This document shows, one piece after another, positions 1 to 5,889 of a stretch of 5,889 nucleotides of DNA. This stretch comes from Brachyspira catarrhinii. GTDB lineage: Bacteria; Spirochaetota; Brachyspiria; Brachyspirales; Brachyspiraceae. Both the position numbers and the translations under genes were made by a program. Under the pieces are notes generated by a model. That model made no database searches. It was not told the origin of the DNA and saw nothing but the letters and a program-made list of their open reading frames with translations. The stretch's first letter is position 1. Each line of letters opens with the position of its first letter. The stretch is taken from contig NZ_SJDU01000129.1 in the NCBI RefSeq assembly GCF_005518285.1, forward strand, positions 1 to 5,889. The letters are read 5' to 3'.

Positions 1-106
1 TTTTTATATTAAAGAATTCCAAAATCGGATTTACTTTTTCGGACGAGCTAAAAGTTTTCCCGCAGGAATTACATTTATAAAAGTAGGGCGGTTTATTTGG
101 CAACAT
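1..106 (-). CDS. 5' part of a small CxxC (zinc-finger-like) protein, truncated by window edge
   Basis: Only the first 35 codons are present and the gene continues past the left edge. The start is an ATG at 106-104 with a strong AGGAG six bases upstream. The protein begins MLPNKPPYFYKCNSCGKTF, with Cys12 and Cys15 forming a CxxC knuckle in the context YKCNSCGKTF. This is typical of one half of a zinc ribbon or treble clef; a second Cys or His pair would be expected downstream and cannot be seen. It starts 14 bases after the stop of the 738-residue dynamin-like gene, on the same strand, so it is probably the fourth operon gene. Codon use matches its neighbours. It could be a small zinc-ribbon protein, or a larger protein (for example a membrane or chaperone-type protein) with an N-terminal zinc ribbon. 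The family is not recognised and the function is unknown. Confidence 0.72.
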   Translation of the reverse strand, partial: MLPNKPPYFYKCNSCGKTFSSSEKVNPILEFFNIK

Positions 107-112
107 AAATTA

Positions 113-118
113 CTCCTT
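113..118 (-). promoter_or_regulatory. Ribosome binding site of the CxxC gene
   Basis: AAGGAG on the minus strand lies six bases before the ATG at 106. It sits entirely in the 14-base gap after the TGA of the upstream gene. This is the main support for a real gene start so close to the window edge. Confidence 0.75.
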
Positions 119-120
119 AA

Positions 121-2337
121 TCAAATATTATTTTTTACTTCTTCAATTCCCGATACGGCTTCTTTATACATTTCTTCGTATTTTTTCTTATCTTTCAATT
201 GATTTTTAAGCTCTTCGGCGTCTTTTTCTATCGAGCTTGAAATATCGCTTATAAGATTGTCAGCCTGTTTGTCTAATTTTGAAACTATTTCGGCGGATTG
301 ATTATCCAAAGCTTTTTCTATATCTTTGATTATATCCAAAACGGTTTTTCTCATAGCTTTTTGCATAACTTCTACGGATGTTTCCTCTTTGTCCGATACG
401 GTTTCAATTATAATATTGGTATAATCTTTGTCCAATCTAACGGAACTTATAGATAACGAGCGCAAAACTTTTTTTAACGGCAGAATAATAGAGTTGGCGT
501 CAAAATCTAAATTTGATAAATCGAATACTTCCAAAAGTTTAACGGCTATCTCTTCGCAAAAAGCGTTTATATCGAAAATATCTTTACAAGCGGAATTTAT
601 CATTTTTTGAGATTCTTTCATAATCTTATTTATCTGTTCTATGGCGTCTTGAGTGGAAGCGTAAGAGACATTTCTTGTTCTCGTTTCTTGTCTATATCCC
701 CAATCCGTGTCAAAAATTCCGCCAAAAAATCTACCAACTCCTCCAAAGAACCCTTCTTTTTCTACCATAACCGTGTAGTTTTCGGTTTTCTCTCTCTTCT
801 TTACATCGGAATTCATATCTATTATATCTCTGATTTCCGTTAATAAATCTTTGAATTTAACTTTTATCTCATGAGTTTTCTCATCGTAGCAATCGTTTAT
901 GCTATCTTTCAATTTTGCCAAATTATTAAGCGAGGATTTAACTTTATCTTCCAAAGTTTTAATATCTCCGTTTGAAAGTTCTTCTTGTTTTCGCTTTACT
1001 TCTTCATATAATTCGTTTATCGATTGAGTAAATCTTTCGATAAAGCCAGAATATATATTATTCGAACGTTCTTTAAATATATTTTCTTTTTTAGAAACTA
1101 TTTCGGGTATAATAGTAGAATTAAATATTTCTATTCCGCTTAATTTTTTATAACTTTCGGCATCGTCTATAAAATGAGGAAAAGCCCTTACGATATTATT
1201 TTTTATTCTCTCTTCGTTTTTCGATAATTTGCCATAATGTTTATAAATATCGTAGCATGAAGAACTTATATAATACGGAGGAAAAGCTTTTTCAAATATA
1301 TCTTTTCTCTTGCTGTTATTTATTCTCGCTTTAAATTGCTCGTTTAAAACGGTTTCCACTCCAGCCTGAGCGGTTTTAATATCGCCGTTATATTTTTGAC
1401 TTTCGCCAATCAAACCGTTATCAAATTTACTTCCTATAACTTTAACCTCTTTTATTCCCTCTTGCGGAAGCTGTTCCGAAAATAAACTTATATCTTGCGA
1501 ATCGAAAAACTGACTCGTAGGGCTTAACAAAAATATAACATCGCATTTTCCCAAAAAATCTCTCGTAAGTTGTCCTCTGCTTATAACGGGATCGTTTAGC
1601 CCGGGAGTGTCGACTATATCAAAATCTTTTATCGCCTCTATATTCAAAAATATTTCTATATATTTTACTATAGGCATATATTTTCCGTTTACGCCGACAT
1701 AATCCTCGAGTCTATTTTTAAGGGCTTCTACCGATTCTACATTATCCAAAACCTCAAAATTATCGTTGTTTTCGGAATTTGCCGAATTTTCCAATTTGTT
1801 TCTCAATTCTCCTTCGTTTTTCTTGAAATTCTCAAAAATTTCATAAAATGCTTTAGCGCTGTCGCTCAATTCTACCATTCCTAATAATTGGGCGTCCGTT
1901 AATTTTACTTCGGGCTTGTTTTTCTTTTTAAGCTCTTCGTTTAATTTTTTTCTTTCGTTTTCAATCGCTCTTTTGCATTCTCTCGCTCCGTTTTCTACTG
2001 TTTCAAAGTCTTTTAAAGTGAAAAAATGCACTTTTGCCGATATATTTTCTGAGTATCTTATTTTTGTAAGCGCCGCAGTCATTGGAGTAGCCGCTTTTGG
2101 CAAAACATCCTCGCTCTCAAAAAATAAAGTATTCAAAAAAGAAGATTTTCCCGCTTTTACCTGTCCGACTATTCCTATCGTTAGAATTTTATCTTCGCTT
2201 TCGAGCCTTTTATAATTTTCCAAATAATTATTAAAGTCGTTTTCAATATCTCCCAATATCGATTTATCCAAAATCTCCAAATAATTTGAAGTTTTTAATT
2301 TGTTTTTTAATTCTTCAATTTTTTTGTTATTTTCCAT
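121..2337 (-). CDS. Large dynamin-like GTPase with CrfC/YjdA-like P-loop region (738 aa)
   Basis: Predicted GTP-hydrolysing membrane-remodelling protein of the bacterial dynamin superfamily. The G1 P-loop is GQVKAGKSS (residues 58-66), the G2 region is ATPMTA (83-88, Thr87 the likely switch threonine), G3 is DTPG (243-246), and G4 is the relaxed SKFD (303-306). A G5-like ISSS follows at 357-360. The KAGKS...VLP...PMTA pattern recalls E. coli CrfC/YjdA (about 742 aa), a similar length. A charged helical insert of about 110 residues (roughly 110-220) separates G2 from G3. Helical stalk segments with coiled-coil character cover about 425-515 and 560-735. Between them a Phe/Gly-rich loop (about 528-548, with two FFGG copies and a Trp) may be the membrane-contacting tip. 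No signal peptide or classical transmembrane helix is seen, so a cytoplasmic, peripheral membrane protein is likely. ATG start with GAGG ten bases upstream; 28 bases after the previous gene. The dynamin call is firm; CrfC orthology is not, and a LeoB/LeoC-type partner is an alternative. Confidence 0.93.
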   Translation of the reverse strand: MENNKKIEELKNKLKTSNYLEILDKSILGDIENDFNNYLENYKRLESEDKILTIGIVGQVKAGKSSFLNTLFFESEDVLPKAATPMTAALTKIRYSENISAKVHFFTLKDFETVENGARECKRAIENERKKLNEELKKKNKPEVKLTDAQLLGMVELSDSAKAFYEIFENFKKNEGELRNKLENSANSENNDNFEVLDNVESVEALKNRLEDYVGVNGKYMPIVKYIEIFLNIEAIKDFDIVDTPGLNDPVISRGQLTRDFLGKCDVIFLLSPTSQFFDSQDISLFSEQLPQEGIKEVKVIGSKFDNGLIGESQKYNGDIKTAQAGVETVLNEQFKARINNSKRKDIFEKAFPPYYISSSCYDIYKHYGKLSKNEERIKNNIVRAFPHFIDDAESYKKLSGIEIFNSTIIPEIVSKKENIFKERSNNIYSGFIERFTQSINELYEEVKRKQEELSNGDIKTLEDKVKSSLNNLAKLKDSINDCYDEKTHEIKVKFKDLLTEIRDIIDMNSDVKKREKTENYTVMVEKEGFFGGVGRFFGGIFDTDWGYRQETRTRNVSYASTQDAIEQINKIMKESQKMINSACKDIFDINAFCEEIAVKLLEVFDLSNLDFDANSIILPLKKVLRSLSISSVRLDKDYTNIIIETVSDKEETSVEVMQKAMRKTVLDIIKDIEKALDNQSAEIVSKLDKQADNLISDISSSIEKDAEELKNQLKDKKKYEEMYKEAVSGIEEVKNNI

Positions 2338-2347
2338 TTTTTTTATA

Positions 2348-2351
2348 CCTC
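2348..2351 (-). promoter_or_regulatory. Ribosome binding site of the 738-aa dynamin gene
   Basis: GAGG (context AACGAGGTAT) lies ten bases before the ATG at 2337, within the 28-base gap after the preceding gene's TAA. It is weaker and further away than the sites of the other genes in the operon, so this subunit may be made at a different level. Confidence 0.55.
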
Positions 2352-2365
2352 GTTATTTTAAATTT

Positions 2366-3859
2366 TTATTTTAAATTTTTTCTATGTCTATTATATTCTT
2401 CCCTATTTTTAGAATATAAGGAATCGCCCAGCAAATCTAAACATTTATCTTTTGAATTTTCCAAGTCTATTATAAAGTTTTTAATATTTTGCCTATTTTC
2501 TTTAACATTTTTTATAGATTCGTCTATTGATTTATTTTTAGCGCCAATTAAAGAAAAAGCGGACTTAATTTTAGTCACATTTAACGCTTCCGTATAAATA
2601 GCCAAATCCTCGTCCATATCTTTATAATATTCTACAAACTCGTTAAAGATTTTATTCAAATCTTCCAAGTAATTTCTTTCTATGCTGTTATTTTCGCTTT
2701 CAAAGAAATCGAATAATTTTTTCTCGCCTTCTTTAAAGTCTTCGGGATATTTTGAGGAATAAACTACTATATCTTTATAATCTATTCCTCTGCTGTCGAG
2801 TTGTATTTTGCTTTCTTCAACTATTCTATCTATATCTTCTTCGCTTTGAATATCAGCCTTATTGAAAACTATTAAAATATCCTTTCCGTTTAATTCTTCT
2901 TTTTCAAGGAATTCTAAATCGTTATTTTTAATAGTCCCGTTTTCCATACTCACAACCCAGACGATATTATCCGCTTGAGCTATTCCTTTCATAGCCATAT
3001 TGCTATCGTCTTCGGTAGCGTCCGTCCCTTGTCCCGTATACCCCGGAGTATCGAGTAAAGCTATATTTTCATATTTTAATTTTTGAGTATGAAGCGAAAC
3101 ATATTTTACCATATTATGAACATCTTTATCGTATTCTTTTGTGAAAGCATGCGTGACAAATTGATACAATTCTTTATCTACTTTCGTCTGCCCGCTGAAA
3201 CAATTTCTTATATATAAATCGTTATCTTTTTCATATACAACGAAAGTGTTTATCGCCGTAGTCGGCTCTATAGAAGTCGGAAGTATATTGTCCTTCAAAA
3301 AAGAATTAATCATACTCGTTTTACCCGAACTAAACTGTCCGCATAAAGCTATTATATTTTTATGATAGAATAACGGAAAATTAATAGCCTCTTCGATTTT
3401 CTCCAAAAGCTCGTCAAAATTCTTAAATAATTTTCCGCTCGGCAAATCGTATTCTATGCATTTATTAATCAAATTGTTATATACGCTTCTGATTTTATGA
3501 AAAGCTTCTGTAGATTCGTTTTTTTCGGGCTGTTCGGATAGAATATCCAAAACTTTTTTATGTTTCTCTTTCGCTTGCGCAGCTTCCATCAAAACTGCAT
3601 TTATAGTTTCTTCTTTTTCTTCCAATTTAATATTGGTTTCTTTTAGCTCCGTCTCGACTTTATTATAATCGCTTTCTTTTTTTGAGAGTTTATCTTTATA
3701 TTCCGCTAATTCAAAGTTAATATTTTTAATATCCGTTTCTTTTTCAAAAACGACTTTATTTAAAATATTTATTTTATTTTTATATTTTCCAACAATAATT
3801 ATTAATATTATAAGAAATATAAAAATTACTCCCGCGGAAATTATTATTGATATATTCAT
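2366..3859 (-). CDS. Membrane-anchored dynamin-type GTPase with N-terminal TM helix and coiled coil (497 aa)
   Basis: Predicted GTPase tethered to the inner membrane. Residues about 3-24 are one uninterrupted hydrophobic helix rich in Ile, followed by Lys-rich GKYKNK. This fits an N-terminal anchor with the rest in the cytoplasm (positive-inside rule). A charged coiled coil (about 28-110) leads to the G domain. G1 is GQFSSGKTS (174-182), G2 is EPTTA (198-202), G3 is DTPG (270-273), and G4 is canonical NKAD (333-336), with a G5-like VYSSK at 366-370. After the G domain only about 110 mostly helical residues remain, too few for a full dynamin stalk, and no hydrophobic paddle is present. It therefore looks like a G-domain subunit needing a partner. 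The ATG at 3859 is preferred over a TTG at 3874: GGAG sits six bases before the ATG, the TTG has no such site, and the ATG begins one base after the previous stop. The dynamin-N family call is firm; the exact role is inferred. Confidence 0.93.
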   Translation of the reverse strand: MNISIIISAGVIFIFLIILIIIVGKYKNKINILNKVVFEKETDIKNINFELAEYKDKLSKKESDYNKVETELKETNIKLEEKEETINAVLMEAAQAKEKHKKVLDILSEQPEKNESTEAFHKIRSVYNNLINKCIEYDLPSGKLFKNFDELLEKIEEAINFPLFYHKNIIALCGQFSSGKTSMINSFLKDNILPTSIEPTTAINTFVVYEKDNDLYIRNCFSGQTKVDKELYQFVTHAFTKEYDKDVHNMVKYVSLHTQKLKYENIALLDTPGYTGQGTDATEDDSNMAMKGIAQADNIVWVVSMENGTIKNNDLEFLEKEELNGKDILIVFNKADIQSEEDIDRIVEESKIQLDSRGIDYKDIVVYSSKYPEDFKEGEKKLFDFFESENNSIERNYLEDLNKIFNEFVEYYKDMDEDLAIYTEALNVTKIKSAFSLIGAKNKSIDESIKNVKENRQNIKNFIIDLENSKDKCLDLLGDSLYSKNREEYNRHRKNLK

Positions 3860-3860
3860 T

Positions 3861-5582
3861 TTATTCTCCGTCAATATTAAGTTGCAAAATTAATTTTTCG
3901 GTTTTTTCAATATCCGATTTTAATAACTCTAATTTTTCATTAAATTCGTTTTCCGAAATTTCCTTATCTTTTTTAGCCTTTTCCAAAGCTTCTTTTATGC
4001 TGTTTTGCTCGATATCAAATTTTTCTCTAACGGCTTTAATGAAAGCGTCCGTTTGTTCCGATATACAACTATCAAGCTTGCCTCTAATTTGCAAAAGAAC
4101 GCTTGGAATTATATTTCCGAGTATTTGACTCTTTATATTCTCGTTTTGGCTCGCTTCCCTGTTTGATTTTAATAAATTTCCAAAAAATGGAATGAGAGAG
4201 GCTATTAAAACACCGACTATAGGAAGGGCTACCGAACTTAATGTAACGGCGGAAGATATAGCTGCGGTTGCGGCTAAAGTTCCAGCTGCGGTGACTCCAG
4301 CGGTTGGCAAATACTTTTTCAACATTTCCATAATCACATCCATACCAGCGTCTATTAATTTATTTCCTTCTTCAAGGCTACCGATATTAATAGAATCTAT
4401 TTGAAGTTCGCCGACTATAGAATTAAAATTAACCTGAAGCCTTCCGTATATCTCCGAAAATAATTCTTTCAAATGTCTATCGGAACTCGAAGCTATAACG
4501 GGTCTTACTAATTGGTTTATAGTGTCTCCAAACGAAGAAGAATTTTCTTTCGCTTTCATAACGAGCATATCTACATTTTCGCTTAAAGTATTGGATATAT
4601 CCGAAATTATGGCGTCCGTAAGCTGATTATTTGCCTTATTTTTTATAAAATACGCTTCTTTTTCGATGCTTTTTTCTATATCTTGAGCCTTCTTTTCCAA
4701 TTCTCTAATATTTTTGTTTATCTCGCCAATATCAAATCTGTCGTATTTTAATTTGCGGTTTAATTCTTTCAATAAATTTTCTTCCAATATTGATTTCAAA
4801 TTTGAATATAAACAGTTTTTAGCGATTGCGACTACTTGCATATTTGATAAAATATTTTCAAAATCGGAAATATCCGAATTGAAAACTGACACTTTGCCGA
4901 CAAATATATCTTTTCCGATAAAATTTAAAATATTTTCTTTTGTGGTTTTAATTATATTTTCAATATCCGCTTCGTCTTTTTGCTCGTATTTTGAAAGTAT
5001 AAAACCAAAATTAAGACTGTATAAATCAAGCTCTTTTAAGAAATCCAAAAGAGATTTTTTAATCGTTCCGTTTTCAATATCCATTATTATTATGAAATAT
5101 GAAGCGGAATTTATATAATTCTTTATAGCCTTATTATGCTGTTCGTATCCCGAATCGAGTCCCGGCATATCGACAATTGTAATATATTTCAAATTTGCCA
5201 ATTTGTTATTATTCAAATGCATGCGAACAAAAGAACAATTTTCGATAGTCAAATCTTTCAATTCGGCTATATTTTTTCTGCTCGACTCGTTTTTATCCGA
5301 CACGACTTCCAAATATTCGTCCGCATCGTAAACTAATTCGCAAGCAACGGAAGTTTTAGCCTCTATTCCCACAGGCAAATCAATATTCAAATATTTATTT
5401 AGAATACTGCTTTTGCCAGCGCTGAATAAACCGATTAGTGGGGCGTTAATCTTAAAATCGCCAACCGTCTTTTGCGCGTCCGAAAGTTTTTTGTTCAAAT
5501 TATCAAAACCATATCTCGTATTGATATTTGAAGCCTCCTCGATTACCGTTAATGCGTTTTTCTTTACTGATTCTACCGACAT
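3861..5582 (-). CDS. Dynamin-like GTPase with hydrophobic hairpin, possibly LeoA/HP0731-like (573 aa)
   Basis: First gene of the operon, predicted to bind GTP and deform or bridge membranes. G1 is GLFSAGKSS (51-59), the G2 region is EAKTS (74-78, Thr77), and G3 is DMPG (138-141). The position expected for NKxD reads SKYE (197-200), so guanine recognition is atypical. After the G domain come helical regions with coiled-coil character (about 285-345). A long Ala/Gly/Val/Ile stretch follows (about 428-468, ending ASLIPFFGNLL) that could form a two-helix membrane hairpin or paddle, as in cyanobacterial BDLP. A Lys/Glu-rich coiled coil (about 515-568) ends the protein. The order G domain, stalk, hydrophobic tip, returning helix and the length both fit a complete bacterial dynamin-like protein of the LeoA/HP0731 size class; that subfamily call rests on architecture only. 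The ATG has AAGGAG eight bases upstream. Its TAA is one base before the next gene's ATG. Confidence 0.93.
   Translation of the reverse strand: MSVESVKKNALTVIEEASNINTRYGFDNLNKKLSDAQKTVGDFKINAPLIGLFSAGKSSILNKYLNIDLPVGIEAKTSVACELVYDADEYLEVVSDKNESSRKNIAELKDLTIENCSFVRMHLNNNKLANLKYITIVDMPGLDSGYEQHNKAIKNYINSASYFIIIMDIENGTIKKSLLDFLKELDLYSLNFGFILSKYEQKDEADIENIIKTTKENILNFIGKDIFVGKVSVFNSDISDFENILSNMQVVAIAKNCLYSNLKSILEENLLKELNRKLKYDRFDIGEINKNIRELEKKAQDIEKSIEKEAYFIKNKANNQLTDAIISDISNTLSENVDMLVMKAKENSSSFGDTINQLVRPVIASSSDRHLKELFSEIYGRLQVNFNSIVGELQIDSINIGSLEEGNKLIDAGMDVIMEMLKKYLPTAGVTAAGTLAATAAISSAVTLSSVALPIVGVLIASLIPFFGNLLKSNREASQNENIKSQILGNIIPSVLLQIRGKLDSCISEQTDAFIKAVREKFDIEQNSIKEALEKAKKDKEISENEFNEKLELLKSDIEKTEKLILQLNIDGE
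3866..3869 (-). promoter_or_regulatory. Ribosome binding site that decides the start of the 497-aa gene
   Basis: GGAG lies six bases before the ATG at 3859 and is embedded in the last codons of the upstream gene (reading ...GAC GGA GAA TAA A ATG). Ribosomes ending the upstream gene finish on top of this start, so translational coupling and a fixed subunit ratio are likely. The in-frame TTG at 3874 lies just upstream of this site rather than downstream of one. Confidence 0.7.
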
Positions 5583-5590
5583 AATATATT

Positions 5591-5596
5591 CTCCTT
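5591..5596 (-). promoter_or_regulatory. Ribosome binding site of the first operon gene
   Basis: AAGGAG lies eight bases before the ATG at 5582. It is a near-ideal Shine-Dalgarno in a stretch otherwise made of A and T, and it supports the chosen start. Confidence 0.8.
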
Positions 5597-5647
5597 TAAT
5601 TTTAATTTTTTTGTATGAAGTAGAAATAATCTATATAAAATTTTTAA

Positions 5648-5675
5648 ATTATATAAATCGCTTATTGAAATTAAA
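5648..5675 (-). promoter_or_regulatory. Weak candidate sigma-70-type promoter for the operon
   Basis: On the minus strand a perfect TATAAT (5653-5648) lies about 65 bases before the first ATG. A poor -35 candidate TTTAAT (5675-5670) sits at a 16-base spacing and matches TTGACA at only three positions. In sequence this AT-rich a TATAAT arises easily by chance, so this is a suggestion only. Confidence 0.22.
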
Positions 5676-5697
5676 TAAGAAAATAAATTTAATAAAT

Positions 5698-5723
5698 TTT
5701 TAGAATATTTAATATTTCTAAAA
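5698..5723. repeat. Inverted repeat TTTTAGAA / TTCTAAAA with 10-base loop
   Basis: An eight-base perfect palindrome (5698-5705 with 5716-5723) surrounds a TATTTAATAT centre that is itself nearly symmetrical. It is followed by five T on the plus strand. It could be a regulator-binding site or a feeble terminator for a plus-strand transcript. With only one G-C pair per stem it would be a poor hairpin, and such palindromes are frequent in sequence this AT-rich. Confidence 0.3.
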
Positions 5724-5833
5724 TTTTTAAATATTTTTGCCGCCTTTATAAAAGACGATATAAAACAAAGATTAAAAAACGATTTTAAATTAAACCGTAA
5801 ACAAAATAAAATATTTTCTAAAAAGTTAAATAT

Positions 5834-5889
5834 TAGTATAGTATAGTATAGTATAGTATAGTATAGTATAGTATAGTATAGTATAGTAT
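5834..5889. repeat. Perfect 5-base tandem repeat (TAGTA)n, 11.2 copies, open at the window edge
   Basis: From 5834 to the last base the unit TAGTA repeats without a single mismatch: eleven full copies plus one base, and the true length is unknown because it runs off the window. On the minus strand it reads as overlapping TATACT hexamers, each one base from a consensus -10 box, facing the operon about 250 bases away. Because five is not a multiple of three, copy-number change would shift frame or promoter spacing. It could also mark an assembly break at a contig end. Confidence 0.95.

Larger units (their letters stand above)
5583..5833. other. Very AT-rich spacer upstream of the operon
   Basis: About 250 bases hold no confident gene. 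GC is far below the coding average: 5641-5700 has five G or C in sixty. It contains the first gene's ribosome binding site, the weak promoter candidate, and a small palindrome. It also has a plus-strand frame without stop from 5679 to the TAG at 5844-5846. That frame lacks an ATG, TTG or GTG start and could be the tail of a decayed gene. I see no tRNA, riboswitch or CRISPR structure. Confidence 0.6.

Noticed and set aside
3860..3874. TTG start giving the middle GTPase five more residues
   Set aside because: No ribosome site precedes it, while GGAG stands at the right distance from the ATG at 3859, which also follows the upstream stop by one base.
4714..5118. A 134-codon plus-strand frame opposite the first GTPase, and similar shorter ones at 428-843, 1916-2597, 3847-4404 and 5136-5703
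   Set aside because: All lie antisense to strongly supported GTPase genes, are rich in Phe, Ser and Ile as expected from the complement of Lys/Glu/Asn codons, and lack ribosome sites and recognisable domains.
121..5582. Recent tandem triplication of one dynamin gene
   Set aside because: Outside the G1 and G3 motifs the three proteins share no visible sequence runs and differ in length, membrane segments and G4, so they are ancient paralogues or separately recruited.
5698..5728. Stem-loop followed by T run as a rho-independent terminator
   Set aside because: The stem has a single G-C pair and the whole area is nearly all A and T; the fold would be too weak to call a terminator.
5834..5889. 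CRISPR array or replication-origin iterons
   Set aside because: The unit is only five bases with no spacers, which is too short for CRISPR repeats or typical iterons.

Overview
The window comes from an AT-rich bacterium. The genes are roughly 30% GC by eye, and the upstream spacer is far lower. It uses the standard code with TGG tryptophans, AGA arginine, ATA isoleucine and clear AGGAG-type ribosome binding sites. CG-containing codons (TCG, ACG, GCG, CCG) are common, which is unlike many AT-rich Firmicutes. I cannot fix the lineage from sequence alone; a spirochaete such as Brachyspira or a relative is one guess among several.

Everything convincing is on the minus strand and looks like one operon read right to left. 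The order is a 573-residue dynamin-like GTPase (3861-5582), a 497-residue membrane-anchored dynamin-type GTPase (2366-3859), a 738-residue dynamin-like GTPase (121-2337), and the first 35 codons of a zinc-finger-like protein that runs off the left edge (1-106). The junctions are 1, 28 and 14 bases, each with its own ribosome binding site and no terminator, so the four genes are probably co-transcribed and partly translationally coupled. About 300 bases of very AT-rich sequence lie upstream. They hold a weak candidate promoter, a small palindrome, a possible decayed coding frame, and an 11-copy TAGTA tandem repeat that reaches the right edge.

The three GTPases are not recent duplicates: their lengths, accessory regions and G4 motifs all differ. 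The first has the layout of a full bacterial dynamin-like protein, with a G domain, helical stalk, hydrophobic hairpin and C-terminal coiled coil. The second has an N-terminal transmembrane anchor and coiled coil before the G domain, but almost no stalk and no membrane paddle after it. The third has a CrfC/YjdA-like P-loop region, a large charged insert between G2 and G3, and a Phe/Gly-rich loop that may act as its membrane-touching paddle. A set of different dynamins in one operon recalls LeoABC of enterotoxigenic E. coli (vesicle/toxin release) and the related Eleos anti-phage systems (LeoA plus LeoBC). My working reading is a hetero-oligomeric membrane-remodelling machine of that kind, with gene 2 as its docking subunit. 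Homology to Leo/Eleos is inferred from architecture, not demonstrated.
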